64,000 bases of DNA from Mixophyes australis (Eukaryota > Chordata > Amphibia > Anura > Limnodynastidae): NCBI GenBank assembly GCA_036250195.1, contig JAVHZZ010000002.1, forward strand, positions 364,830,124 through 364,894,123. The letters are read 5' to 3'. The notes beneath the pieces were generated by a model that worked only from the letters and a program-made list of their open reading frames with translations, was not told the DNA's origin and made no database searches. The position numbers were made by a program, and so were the translations under genes. Shown in pieces: positions 1 through 11,488 of the stretch. Within the stretch, counting starts at the first letter, position 1; each line of letters begins with the position of its first letter.

Positions 1-299
1 CTAATTATACATGAAAATCCTTTGAGAGCATGCACCCAATCAATAAAAGTGTAGGTGTGGCTTTCAAAGACCAATCTGCCTATTGCTGTCTCTTTCTGTG
101 TGTGCTTTGAGTAGTTTTGTTAGCAGGGGGCGGAGGGTTCCTTGGTCTCCCTCTGGTGTTGCTTTTCAAGAACACTACCGAGCGAAGAGCCTACTGCACT
201 CAGACCAAGGTGGGGGCACTGCGCTAACTGAGAATAGAAGTAAAGGAAACACCACAAGTCAAAATACACTTTACATAGACACCCAGCTGATCTATGGGA
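1..299. other. Unrecognised sequence
   Basis: I see no repeat family, structured RNA or protein similarity here. It is mixed-composition sequence leading into the minisatellite that starts near 300. Confidence 0.5.
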
Positions 300-912
300 A
301 AGGGGGTGCTACATGTAACTAAAGATACGCTGCAATGTTTAACTAAAGATACGCTGCATTATGTAACTATAGATACGCTGCAATGTGTAGCTAAAGATAC
401 GCTGCATTGTGTAACTAAATATACGCTACATTGTGTAAATAAAGATACGCTGCAATGTGTAACTAAAGATACGCTGCATTGTGTAACTAAAGATATACGC
501 TGCAATGTGTAACTAAAGATACGCTGCAATGTGTAACTAAGGATACGCTGCAATGTGTAACTAAAGATACGCTGCATTGGGTAAATAAAGTTACGGTGCA
601 TTGGGTAAAGATACGCTGCATTGACTAAATACAGATACGCTGCATTGGCTAAATAAAGTTACGCTGCATTGGTTAAATACAGATATGCTGCATTGGGTAA
701 ATAAAGTTACACTACATTCAGGAATTAAAAACACACTGCATTGGGTAAATACAGATATGCTACACTGGGTAAATACAGATATGCTACATTGGGTAAATAA
801 AGATAGGCTGTATTGGGTAAATACAGATATGCTACATTGGGTAAATACAGATATGCTACATTGGGTAAATAAAGATACGCTGTATTGGGTAAATAAAGAC
901 ACACTGCATTGA
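300..912 (+). repeat. 24-bp minisatellite, about 25 units
   Basis: A core like AAAGATACGCTGCATTG recurs every 24 bases (for example ATACGC at 421 and 445). The left half mostly carries GTAACTAAAG and GCTGCAATGTG variants. The right half mostly carries GGGTAAATACAGATATGC variants, so two subfamilies occupy different halves. The open frames through it on both strands follow from a period divisible by 3 and are not genes. Confidence 0.95.
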
Positions 913-2140
913 ATAACAGTGTTATTGCTTTCATTAATCCGTTTGATTGATTGGGCGATGTAATAACATGCCTTATTGCTGATGATAATACTCATTAGGG
1001 CTCTTCACTCTTTGATAAATAAATCTGTTATAGAGACATAGGGAAATATATAGGGATATTATTTTTCTTTGGTTTATATTTTTTTGCTTTTACTTTTTAT
1101 TTTTATTACTACTAAACTATTTGTAACAAAACTAAGTGATCAGAGTAAAGCCTTGCTCGGACTGGCTGATTCTTGGCAAGAACCCAGGACTGCCAATCTG
1201 GAGAAAATCCCTACTATCGCCACATGGTGACATCAATGGCATTTCCTTTGATAAAGTGATAGCACTGAGGTAGTATTGTATAAACGTTGTTTACATGGTG
1301 TTCAGTTTTGAATGCTGTTTGTAAAGATTGCGGGGAAAGAATCAAACAAGCAGTTCCGGCCTCAGTACCTGTACCCTTTGGCTGTCGTTGATGGTGATAC
1401 AAGGATGACAAGAGAAAGTAAACACTTGTGTTACCGCTAATGATTGACAGGTATAGATCTGATTTTTAAAAGGGAATTTGGCAAGTCTGTTAAACAGCCG
1501 GTTCCTCCAGAAAACTCTACAATTGTCCTCATCTCTACCTTTCACAGTGTTCCAGCTGTATGTGTAAAATGCACTTTTAGAAGCAGACAGATTTCAGCTA
1601 GCCTTACATCTATGTATGCAATAGATGTGCTGGGTTAATAAGTGGCTAATCCTTGATATATTGCACTCCATAAAATCTGTGATTTGTTGGCTTATAAGTA
1701 GGATGCACATGATGCAGGAGGGAATTGGTAAATCAGACTGGCCTCTTATTATGAAATTTCAGCTGCGGGTATAAAATAACATGTTTGCTAGAATACAAAT
1801 ATCATCACAGATTCTTACTTCAGTTCCTCAAGTAGAAATCTGTGGTTGAATGAAATCGAGGTTCTATTTTGTGACATTTTTTAAAGGCAAGTTTAAATAA
1901 ATAACTACACAGTTTTAAATACATTTTGATTAAGCAATCTATTCCTTTACCACAAAAAAAAAACTTAATGAAAAGAAAAGTCCATTAAATTCTTTCATCT
2001 ATTGTACACCAGAATCCCCTTTGCTCTTTACATAGGTCTTACGACACTTCATTCAATAGCACCATCCTGTGCTAATTGTAGGATAGTTATTATTATAATA
2101 TAGAAAAGATTCAATCCTTTCTAACATAAAGTGATTCTTT
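913..2140. other. Unrecognised AT-rich sequence
   Basis: No coding similarity, TIR pair or tandem structure was recognised. AT-rich stretches occur near 1040-1130 and 1890-1980. Confidence 0.5.
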
Positions 2141-2141
2141 A

Positions 2142-2200
2142 ATCATCATCATCATCATCATCATCATTTATTTATATAGCGGTTCCCTTGGCAATAACTC
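2142..2200 (-). repeat. L2-type LINE/SINE 3' tail with (CAT)n
   Basis: A (CAT)n run is followed by ATTTATTTATATAGCG, the reverse complement of the GCGCTATATAAATAAATGATG tail seen at the end of the L2 LINE near 14500. Only the tail is recognisable, so this is a severely 5'-truncated minus-strand insertion. Confidence 0.7.
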
Positions 2201-3179
2201 CTCATCATGGATATGTTCTTATAATTCTCAGGCTAGCCTTCATGCCTGAGTGTGCAGCATGGTGTATGTGGTAATTACCAGACACTACCTCCTTCACGTG
2301 GCAGTCCTACGAGCTACCACATGATGGAATGGTATGTGATTTTGAGATTGTCACTTGCAACATTTACAATGCATCGTGGAAGATCAGGAAGTCATCTAGG
2401 GACTAGTGGTGCCCTGGCACATTTGCAAAGAACACAGCCAGACATGCTATGGGTATGGCCTTAACAGCTATGCTTCTTTAGAGTGTACTCTGAGTCCCAG
2501 TTTTTGAGGAAGCATATCTCATGCTGCAGCTTGGAGCGGGGTGAGATCCTTACATGCCCAGCATTGCAAATGCCATATACTTATTGTGTGGTGAACTTCA
2601 CCTTTTCATAGATGCCACTGTTCTTCCCCTCTAGTCACCATCACCAAAAGCACAGGACACACAGGACCAGAAAGGATAGGAAGCGACAGTAGGAGTAAGA
2701 GGCAGACAACTACTTGGCATAGATGGACGTATAATGCCGTTATTAGGAACAACAGGTAACTGCTGTTTTCATTTTGGCTGTTGCAGTGTTGTTGTCAGCC
2801 TGGGTGTGATCACACGAACTGCTCTCACCTGCAGCACAATCTAACAACTGCCCTGTTGGCTACTACTGTTTTAAATAGCTGTCAGTTTCACTGAGCTGGA
2901 TATAGCCTTCACACACCTGTTTCTCCGTGCTCCTGTTCCCCAATATATTCTGCTCCGCTCTGACACTCGGTTTTGACCTGTTCCTGTCATCTGTCAACCC
3001 CTAATCGCTGCCTGGATAGACTTTTTGCTTGTAACCCTGACTATGCATGTCGATGCCTGGACTGACATTTTGCCTGTTGTTTGACTTTGCCTCGGTATTG
3101 TGGTGCCCACTATCTGCTTCTTCGGACGGACTTCTGTCAGTGGTGTTTCACCAGCCAGATTGACAGCCTGTTAGAGGGT
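2201..3179. other. Unrecognised sequence
   Basis: I see no gene, TIR pair or tandem array. Short open frames here have no recognisable domain. Confidence 0.4.
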
Positions 3180-3440
3180 AATAGGTTTATTTATTAATTT
3201 GTTATTAATAATTGTGGGGAGAGTTATATATTTAATACTATCAATTTAATGTTTGAGCTCTTTGGAGAAGTAGACTATTTATTAGATCTGAATACTATTA
3301 ATTTAATTGTGGGGTTGGTTGGGGGAAAATATGTTAATTTATTACATGTGAATGTTATTAATTTAATGTCAGGGCTGGTTTCAGGTAGGGCAGCTTAGTT
3401 ACTAAACATGGTTGCTATTGATTTAACGTTGGAGCTAGTT
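3180..3440 (+). repeat. Degenerate 60-bp tandem repeat, 4-5 units
   Basis: The block ACTATTAATTTAATGTNGGG... recurs at a spacing of about 60 bases (TACTATCAATTTAAT near 3236, TACTATTAATTTAAT near 3294, TGTTATTAATTTAAT near 3353, TTGCTATTGATTTAAC near 3411). The units are diverged, so this is an old array. A stray 126-codon frame begins in the last unit and has no recognisable domain. Confidence 0.75.
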
Positions 3441-5516
3441 GATGGGAGTGAGCGCTCACATATTGCTAGGCTTTTCAGTCCCTTGCACAGCGCTGCTCCA
3501 GCTCCATTCTCTACTCTACACTGCCAAACTTTTATACTGGTGGAGCTTGGTACTACATCCTATTGCAACTCAATATATTCTGCTCCAGGTGCATCCTCCA
3601 TTCCTGTTGCCATAGAGATCTCTGCTCAGCATCCCACTGCGAAGTACTTTTGTGCTGCCCACCTACCTGAGTTAAGTCATCAATACTCGAGTTTAAGTCC
3701 TGGGGACAACCGAGTCCCGGCGAACATATCTGATTCCATGGAAAAGGGGGTTGCTAAAGGTGAAGTTCTCGTCAACAACAGGTTCTAATAACTTAACTCA
3801 TAGGGTGATTCGTGACAGCTGTAAACTCACTGGCATGGATTCAAGTTGTTACATCTGTAGCAACGTGCCTGAAAATGAGCAGGATCTGGATATATTTCAT
3901 TCAGATTCAGAAACCAAGTGATGCCGCTGGTATGTGATTTAAATATGAAACATTAATAAGTGGTTCTGGTGAACGTAAGGACACCTTAATAAATCCTTTG
4001 TGGTGGCAGAAAAGGTGTATTCATTGTTAATTAACTAAGGTAACACCAGTCATGACCAGCTGTTCAGATTGCTGTATCTGAGACAGGCTGGGTGTTAGTG
4101 ACACACACTATTAAATTAAATAGCCCCTGCCATCAAATCAACTGTCCTCAACAATACATTAATATTGCCCATCGCATCCAATATTAAATTAATCTCCACC
4201 ATCAAAATTAAATTTATAGCCCACAACATTACAATAAGAGCACTCCCACCCCCACACACTTACCTTATTGCATTTGGCACTGTAGGTTTCAGAGGCACTC
4301 TTCTGTCTGCTTCTCTTGAATGCCACAGGCCCCCTGCAGCTGGTTCTCTTGAGACAGCCAGCAATCAGCTGGCTTCTCTATACGGCTTCCACAACATGAT
4401 ACCGGCATGATACCTGGATCCCCGTGTATGTTTTTGGAAGGGAAGGCAGCCACATATAGAGTGAATGGGTGGAAAATATCTGTACGTTTTGCAGCTGGAT
4501 CTATCAAAGTGTCTGTTTCCAGAGGAGGAAAACCCACCCTAAGTGTATGCCTGTAAAGGAATGAAAAGTTAACAAACATCCATTTAAGAAATTAAAACAG
4601 GTATGAAAATTTGCATTTAACCGAATATAACCTATTTTGGAAAACACCAATTTATATTTTATATGCAAACAAGCGCAAAACTAAATAAGGATTCTGTGAA
4701 CGTCATAGCTTTACTGACATTCAGAACCAAAATTTAAACTTGTGGGTTTAATTTACCTGAGCAGATTGCTCAATCTTGGGGATCCTTGTTAACTTGGTCA
4801 TGGGATGTCATTGATGGGATTGGCTACATCACATTCTTCATGAATTGAACACAACACAAGACTGAGCAGCTGGCATGACTTGCCGTTGACTAGGGTGTCA
4901 ATCACCCCATCAAACAGCCTGAAATGCATCTTTGCCATAGCTGTTCATGGTTTCTTGTTTCTTATAAAGCTACACAAACCCAACCAAACATATTGACAGT
5001 ACTATTCCATCTAGTGGTGACCTCTGTTTCCCACTTGTGCAATGACATTTCTTCCTTATCTAAAGTCTATTTAATATATCCCAGGCAGGACTGTGTAGAA
5101 TTGATTAAAGTGAGAGCAGATGTGTGTCACCAACAAAATGCTTTGCATATTACTTAGAAGCACTCTATGCTGCAGGAACAGGGAATGTTATCTGTCCGTC
5201 TTTGGGATAACTGGGGAGAAAATTGCAAATAATCCATTATCAACATCACCATCCCAAAATTATAACTCTTAAGAAAAGCTTCAGGTGTTGCTATTCAATA
5301 TTTTAACATCGACTATGTGTGAGTCAGCTAGTTCCACTGAATTTATGTGACTCATTTCAACATGTCTATTGCCCTTCTGATTAACATTACCAAGGTTAGA
5401 TGGATTATTTCTATGACTGTTTAAAATAGTACAGGAGCTGCATATGCAAGCGTAAATTGTGGTTCATAAGTCCTCTTAACAGCCATGTTTTAGATCTGCA
5501 TTTTTCCTCCTCTTTT
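3441..5516. other. Unrecognised sequence
   Basis: About 2 kb without a recognisable gene or mobile-element terminus. Open frames of 70-96 codons occur on both strands but show no domain or codon signature. Confidence 0.4.
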
Positions 5517-5519
5517 TCT

Positions 5520-5525
5520 GATTAA

Positions 5526-5577
<52 letters not shown>

Positions 5578-5585
5578 AATAATAA
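5520..5585 (+). repeat. (ATT)n microsatellite
   Basis: An interrupted run of TTA/ATT trinucleotides just left of the Tc1 insertion. It produces a poly-Asn frame on the opposite strand that is not a gene. Confidence 0.95.
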
Positions 5586-5816
5586 AGAAAGCAGTATGAC
5601 ATAAGATTAGAGGATGCTGAAACAGTGAACAATGGTAGTCCAATAACACCAAATTAATAATTACATTCATGGCCAAAAATTTTGAGAATGACACACGTAT
5701 TGGTTTTCACAAAGTTTGCTGATTCATTGTTTTTAGACCTTTTTGTCAGATGTTGCTTTGGTATACTGAAATAAAATTACAAGCATTTCATAAGTGTCAA
5801 AGGCTTTTATTGACAA

Positions 5817-6425
5817 TTATGTGAAGCAACCCCACACATGAATGGTCTCAGGATGCTTTACTGCTGGCATGACACAGGACTGATGGTAGCGCTCACCTTT
5901 CCTTCTTTGGACAAATGTTTTTCCAGATGCCCCAAACAATCTGAAAGGGGATACATCAGAGAAAATGACTTTACCCCAGTCCTCAGCAGTCCAATCCCTG
6001 TACCTTTTGCAGAATATCAGTCTGTCCCTGATGTTTTTCTTATAGAGAAGTGGCTTCTTTGCTGGCCTTCTTGATACCAGGCCATCCTTCAAAAGTCTTC
6101 GCCTCACTGTGCGTGCAGATGCACTCACACCTGCATGCTGCCATTTCTGAGCAAGTTCTGCACTGGTGGTGCCCCGATCTCACAGCTGAATCAACTTTAG
6201 GAGACTGTCCTGGCGCTTGCTGGACGTTCTTGGGTGCTCTAAAACCCTCTTCACAACAATTGAACCTCTCTCCTTGAAGTTCTTGATGAGCTCATAAATG
6301 GTTGATTTAGGTGCAATCATACAAGCAGCAATATCCTTGCTTTTGAAGCAAGGATATTGCTGCTGTCATCATTGCTTTTTGTGCAAAGCAATGATGACTG
6401 CACGTGTTTTCTTGCAGGAAACCAT
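5817..6425 (-). pseudogene. Tc1 transposase pseudogene
   Basis: Reading leftward from an ATG at 6425, the N-terminus matches the Tc1 helix-turn-helix region, then the reading is disrupted by two adjacent hairpins (6325-6363 and 6365-6398). A TGA interrupts the frame at 6182-6180. From 6128 to 5817 the frame is open and reads as the typical second HTH and DDE core of Tc1 transposases (motifs SARTVRRRL, WGKVIFSD, HVWGCF). It stops just after WGCF, so the distal catalytic residues of the DD34E domain are absent. The protein is non-functional; only the DNA ends could be mobilised in trans. Confidence 0.9.
6325..6398. repeat. Two adjacent perfect hairpins inside Tc1
   Basis: The first hairpin has 18-bp perfect arms (6325-6342 and 6346-6363) around a 3-base loop. 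The second has 14-bp perfect arms (6365-6378 and 6385-6398) around a 6-base loop. The outer arms match expected transposase coding sequence, while the inner arms are inverted copies of them. The order is therefore A, A', B', B. Confidence 0.9.
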
Positions 6426-6801
6426 GGTTAACAGAGGAAAAACAATGATTTCAATCACCACACTCCTTTTAAATCCTCCAGTCTGTTATTCTAATTCAAT
6501 CAGCATGACGGAGTGATCTCCAGCCTTGTCCTCGTCAACATTCTCACCAGTGTTAACGAGAGAATCACTGACCTGATGTCAGCTGGTCCTTTTGTGGCAG
6601 GGGGAAATGCAGTGGAAATGCTGTTTTTGGGATAAAGTTCATTGTCATGGCAAAGAGGGACTTTGAAATTAATTGTAATTCATCTGATCACTCTTCATGA
6701 CATTCAGGAGCATATGCAAATTGCCATCTTGAAAACTGAGGCAGCAGACTTTGTGAAAAATAATATTTGTGTCATTCTCAAAACTTTTGGCCATGACTGT
6801 A

Positions 6802-7217
6802 CATGTATGTCACTATACTTCATTCCTACAGTGTGTTCCCTGCAAACTGTGTTTTGAAAACTAAAGAGTTAAAAAAAATGACATTGAAAGTCATATGTGC
6901 AATGTAGCTCTGCACAAACTCCTGTACTGAAACTGTGTTTCATGTTTTTTATATGAATTGCCACCGAAAACAAAATAAAACCCAGTACTCGAATTATATT
7001 TTCAAACAAATCATATTATGAAATATAGCAGAACAAGTGCAGATCAATTCTTACAGTGATCATAATGTGTGTTAGTCACATGGAAAACGACCGTATTTCC
7101 ACCCATATGTACAGTTGTACACATCTTGAGATGTGTCCGCCTCTGCACTAGCAGCATATGTGCCTGATTTACAATAAGTCATCATCATCATCATCATCAG
7201 AGAGTATTTGCACCTGC
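6802..7217. other. Unrecognised sequence with a short (CAT)n
   Basis: Nothing recognised apart from a short CAT microsatellite near 7180-7199, just left of the hAT MITE. Confidence 0.5.
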
Positions 7218-7225
7218 CTTCTAGC

Positions 7226-7533
7226 CATACTTGCCAACTCCCGGAAACAAGTTTCCGGGAGAGGGGGTGTGACTGGAGGGCGGAAGGGGGCGGAACGAGA
7301 CCATTTGCGTCATTTTGCACCCCCCCCCCCCCCCCCCCGCCGTGGGGGCGGGGCCAAAATAATGCAATTGGCCTCGTCCCGCCCCCTCCCGCCGTCCAAA
7401 ATTGCGTGAATCACCGAGAATCGCGTCAAATGACGCGATTCTCTGTGAAACCTGGGATGCGGGAGAAATGCCAGCTGAGACTGACCCGAATTTCGGGAGT
7501 CTCCCAGATTTTCCGGTAGAGTTGGCAAGTATG
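7226..7533. mobile_element. hAT-type MITE, 308 bp
   Basis: The ends are inverted repeats (CATACTTGCCAACTC and GAGTTGGCAAGTATG). They are flanked by a perfect 8-bp direct repeat CTTCTAGC at 7218-7225 and 7534-7541, the TSD size of the hAT superfamily. The interior has no transposase and includes an 18-base poly-C run at about 7321-7338. Overlapping open frames inside are compositional. A non-autonomous element is the best reading. Confidence 0.9.
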
Positions 7534-7723
7534 CTTCTAGCATGTGCAGAAGATAAACTTCCTAACATGTTTTGGCTGGTCTTCATGAGCTGTTTTTGAG
7601 CAAACATATCTTTACTGTATTCAGTCAACATTCAGTCAATGTTAGAACAACCCTTCCCTTTTCTGTCCTGCCTCCCCAAGTCCAAGCAGGTGTTAGTGCC
7701 AGACACCTATGCAGTCTTGCACA

Positions 7724-7862
7724 ATCATCATCATCATTTATTTATATAGCGCCAGCAAATTCCATAGCGCTTTACAACTGGGAACAAATAGTAATAAAAC
7801 AATACTGGGTAATATATTCAGACAGAGAGGTAAGAAGGCCCTGCTCGCCAAGCTTACAATCC
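7724..7862 (-). repeat. L2 3'-end fragment
   Basis: (CAT)n, then the complement of GGCGCTATATAAATAAATG, GTAAAGCGCTATGGAAT and TGTAAGCTTGGCGAGCAGGG. These match the last 150 bases of the LINE at 12.4-14.5 kb in the same order. It is a 5'-truncated insertion of that family. Confidence 0.85.
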
Positions 7863-7875
7863 ATGGGATATCTGA

Positions 7876-8683
7876 ACCCTTTGATCTCATTATTGGTGCC
7901 CTGTTCAGTACAAATAGCGGAAAACCTAACCATATGCAGAAGCTACACAAATATTGTAATATAGTGACAGATTATAATATATTTAGAGAATATGTGAATA
8001 AAGCTGGCCACAATCCAATCATATGAAAGCATTGCATTCTGATAATGAGAGCCAAATTGCACACATCTGACCAGATTGCAACGATCCAATATGTTTGAAA
8101 TGTAATGGAAACTGTTATACACACAACCTTACTATTTCGAGGTAAGGGGAATGAAGGTCACCAGCCAATAAATTTTCCAACCTACCTAAACCTTATCTGA
8201 TCGGATTTGTATTGTGTAAGATGCAGCCGTGCACTTTACAGTGGTTGGGCTGTGTGTCCAAATAGATCAACAAAAATTTTACTGTGTGTGGAAGGGTTTA
8301 GTGTAGATGCATTCACCTTTGTTCTGATGTTACCATCTCAGGAAGGGTTAAGCATTAAGCACATGTTGTGCAGCTGGATCTAAAATCTGCATTCTGCATG
8401 TGAATGGTGGGTTTTACTCCCAGTAGTGACCTAAAGCCATTTCCCTGCTTGGCGTAAAAAGCTTAATGAATTCCGTGCTGTGTCTGCATTTCTTCACAAG
8501 AACAATTACTTGTCAGCTAACTGTATGTGAAAATGAATGCTGTGTAATGAATGTATTAAAATCTATATGCCGTTTTTCTGTAATCTGCTGCCACATTAAA
8601 AATTAGTTAAGTGTTTTGTTAATCAGCTTTTGTTTAAAACATAAGGCTCTACAAGTGTTACTCCTCTACATATATAAAACACT
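7876..8683. other. Unrecognised sequence
   Basis: No recognisable gene, TIR or tandem array. Confidence 0.45.
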
Positions 8684-8691
8684 ATATATAG

Positions 8692-8840
8692 CAGGCCTGT
8701 CCACTCTGCGGCCCTCCAGATGTTTGTGAAACTACAAGTCCCAGCATGCCCTTCCAGCTATCAACAGGTTGTCTACTGGCAAAGCATGCTGGGGCTTGTA
8801 GTTTCACAACACCTGGAGGGCCGCAGGTTGGACAGGCCTG
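8692..8840. mobile_element. Palindromic hAT MITE, 149 bp
   Basis: The long inverted repeats begin CAGGCCTGTCCA and include the ACTACAAGTCCCAGCATGC motif in both arms. They are flanked by a perfect 8-bp TSD ATATATAG (8684-8691 and 8841-8848). It is small, has no coding capacity and would fold into a near full-length hairpin. Confidence 0.93.
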
Positions 8841-8954
8841 ATATATAGTTTATGCAACCTACCCATATAAAAACTATAATGATTTTATGTTGTAGGCCTG
8901 TTAATGGCATAAAATCATACATGCAGATTCTCCCAAAATGTCGGGTAGACTTCA

Positions 8955-9112
8955 GAAATTATTTTTTTTTTTTTTTTAAAAAATTTTTATAGTGTCAGCA
9001 CACACCCGTAGTGCTTTACAGTTGGAGACAACCACAACAAAAAAACAAGACTGGGTATTAACAGATAGTCAAAGCGGTAAGAAGGCCCTGCTTGCACGCT
9101 TACAATCTATAT
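8955..9112 (-). repeat. L2 3'-end fragment, poly-T flanked
   Basis: Complementary to the L2 3' end: TGTAAGCGTGCAAGCAGGG, then CTGTAAAGCACTACGG, then a run of A in place of the (ATG)n tail. Same family as 7724-7862 but more diverged. Confidence 0.75.
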
Positions 9113-9379
9113 ATTAATTATATATATATTATACTTATGTTCAGACACATCCATCCCTGCCATTGAGGTGCTTATATACTAATAAATACTATCTTGACAA
9201 AAGCCAATTAGCCTACCTGTAGGTCTTTGGGCTTTGGGAGTAAATTGGAACTTGTAGAATATGGGGAGAGTATAAACCATGCAGATAGCAAATAGTATCC
9301 CACCTAAAAAGATGAAAAATGAAAGTCCCAGTGCACACATGCACACTTCAAATGTGGCCCTAGACATCTCTGGGTTCAA
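9113..9379. other. Unrecognised sequence
   Basis: An AT-rich stretch and a 66-codon minus-strand frame without a recognisable domain. Confidence 0.4.
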
Positions 9380-9579
9380 AACCGCGAATCGGAGGAGGGG
9401 GGGTCGGGTGCCGCGAATCGGGTCCGGCAGCCTCTTCTCCTCTCAGTGATAGAGAGAGGAGGAGAGGCTGCCGGGACCCGACGAGCGATCACGTGACTCT
9501 TTCTCTTTTTTTTTTTTTTTTACATCTGGACTGACGGAGGAGGAGCAGCGCGCAATAGAAAGGTAAGTAAAACAAGGGA

Positions 9580-10640
9580 CAGAAGTGGTGATGGTGAAGG
9601 GGCACAGAAGTGGTGATGGTGAAGGGGCACAGAAGTGGTGATGGTGATGGGCACAGAGGTGGTGAAGGGGCACAGAAGTGGTGATGGTGAAGGGGCACAG
9701 AAGTGGTGATGGTGAAGGGGCACAGAAGTGGTGATGGTGATGGGCACAGAGGTGGTGAAGGGCACAGAGATGGTGATTGGCACAGAAGTGGTGATGGTGA
9801 TTGGCACAGAAGTGGTGATGGTGAAGGGCACAGAGGTGGTGATGGTGAAGGGCACAGAGATGGTGATTGGCACAGAAGTGGTGATGGTGATTGGCACAGA
9901 AGTGGTGATGGGCACAGAGGTGGTGATGGTGAAGGGCACAGAGGTGGTGATGGTGAAGAGGCACAGGGGTGGTGATGGTGAAGGGGCACAGAAGTGGTGA
10001 TGGTGATGGGCACAGAGGTGGTGAAGGGGCACAAAAGTGGTGATGGTGAAGGGGCACAGAAGTGGTGATGGTGAAGGGGCACAGAAGTGGTGATGGTGAT
10101 GGGCACAGAGGTGGTGAAGGGCACAGAGATGGTGATTGGCATAGAAGTGGTGATGGTGATTGGCACAGAAGTGGTGATGGTGAAGGGCACAGAGGTGGTG
10201 ATGGTGAAGGGCACAGAGATGGTGATTGGCACAGAAGTGGTGATGGTGATTGGCAAAGAAGTGGTGATGGGCACAGAGGTGGTGATGGTGAAGGGCACAG
10301 AGGTGGTGATGGTGAAGAGGCACAGAGGTGGTGATGGTGAAGGGCACAGAGGTGGTGATGGTGAAGGGGCACAGAATTGGTGATTGTGATTGGCACAGAG
10401 GTGGTGATGGTGAAGGGCACAGAGGTGGTGATGGTGAAGAGGCACAGAGGTGGTGATGGTGATTGGCACAGAAGTGGTGATGGTGAAGGGCACAGAGGTG
10501 GTAATGGGCACAGAGGTGGTGATGGTGATTGGCACAGTGGTGGTGATGGTGATTGGCACAGAGGTGATGGTGATGGGCACAGAGGTGATGGTGAAAGGGC
10601 ACATGTGATATTGTGAAGGGGCAAAAGTGACAATGAAGGG
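9580..10640 (+). repeat. GTGGTGATGGTGAAGGGCACAG minisatellite
   Basis: Tandem units of about 18-25 bases mix GGTGATGGTGAAGGGCACAG with GGTGATTGGCACAGA variants. A block near 9703-9975 recurs at 10062-10334 with an offset of 359 bases, so a higher-order duplication sits on the basic array. The long frames of about 390-420 codons through the array on the minus strand (for example Pro/His/Cys-rich) are artefacts of the repeat and are not genes. Confidence 0.95.
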
Positions 10641-10914
10641 GCACAGTGTGATGATAGAGGGACAAAAGTGACAAGAGCACATACTTGGATTTATGCGTAT
10701 TATTTTTGCAAACAACTTAAGTAAGTATTTCTGCCCTGACTTCAATATTTATTATGTTGTTTTGACCCAACTACTTAAAAAAACGGGACTGCTTGGTAAT
10801 TATTTAGGGGTGCCTTTTTCTGCAGCAGGATGGCCTTGCTCTTTTCACATGTTAGGTACGCCCCCAAAGATGCAAGCCACGCCCTCATCTCCTTTGGCGG
10901 CGTGCCACCGCTGC

Positions 10915-11030
10915 GCGGCGGCACATGCTTTCATACTTTCATATCTACTTAACTATAGGGGTATATGGTAGGCATGCGGCGGCACATGCTTTCACTTCTA
11001 CGTAACTATAGGGGTATATGGTAGGCTGCA
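10915..11030 (+). repeat. About 55-bp tandem duplication inside the hAT derivative
   Basis: GCGGCGGCACATGCTTTCA...ACTATAGGGGTATATGGTAGGC occurs twice in succession, the first copy being a few bases longer. Confidence 0.85.
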
Positions 11031-11167
11031 AAAATATAGTGCTATGGATTGTTGCAGGGAGGGGCCCCAAAAACAGTATCCTGCCTAGGGCCCTATGAGG
11101 TCTAAATCCAGCTCTGCTCATACCACTGTGTAATAGACCTAGAAGAAACAGAGAATGTGATAACTAT

Positions 11168-11488
11168 GGGCCTGATTCAATAAGGAAAGTCAAGCATAAA
11201 ATTGAGTAAGTTTTCTTAGTCAAATTTTCTGGACAAAACCATGTTGCAATGTAAACATTGCAAATGAGTTTATTCTTTTGCACATAAGAAAAATACTGGC
11301 TGCTTTTTCATGTAGCACACAAATACTTGATAGCTTATTTGTACACTGACATTTAATGTTGATCTAGGACATGCCCTACCCCAAATATAAATCTGCCATC
11401 ACATTTTAAATTTACCTCCCCCTCCAATGCAACATGGTTTTGCTTTACTTGCTTACTTTTGCTTAACTTTCCTTAATGAATTAGGCCG
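11168..11488. mobile_element. MITE with GGGCCTGATTCAATAAGG ends
   Basis: The left end GGGCCTGATTCAATAAGG is mirrored by CCTTAATGAATTAGGCC at the right. A second, partial copy lies at 20466-20663. No unambiguous TSD was found and there is no coding sequence, so the superfamily is left open. Confidence 0.8.

Larger units (their letters stand above)
5664..6799 (-). mobile_element. Tc1-like DNA transposon, internally deleted
   Basis: The element is bounded by TA dinucleotides (5662-5663 and 6800-6801), the Tc1/mariner target duplication. Its terminal inverted repeats share GGCCAAAA(A/G)TTTTGAGAATG at both ends. The length of 1136 bp is short for a Tc1 element. The transposase runs on the minus strand and is broken. 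The sequence between its middle region and the 3' untranslated part is missing, so the copy cannot make its own transposase. Confidence 0.93.
9380..11116 (+). mobile_element. Non-autonomous hAT derivative with minisatellite
   Basis: The right end (11073-11116) is nearly the reverse complement of the left end of the autonomous hAT at 32568, including CCTGCCTAGGGCCCTATGAG and TAAATCC then CTCTG. Internally the segment ending CAATAGAAAG/GTAAGT (9553-9567) matches the predicted 5' exon and splice donor of that hAT. It is followed by a large array and then by sequence sharing ATCATCACACTGTGCC with the array edge at 37.1 kb. The left terminus is not resolved and no TSD was found, so the left border is approximate. 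There is no transposase. An imperfect 25-bp inverted repeat lies at 9419-9470 and a CACGTG E-box near 9490. Confidence 0.7.

Noticed and set aside
9443..10745. Minus-strand frames of 386-418 codons rich in Pro, His, Ser and Cys
   Set aside because: Artefacts of the GGTGATGGTGAAGGGCACAG array, open in all three frames at once.
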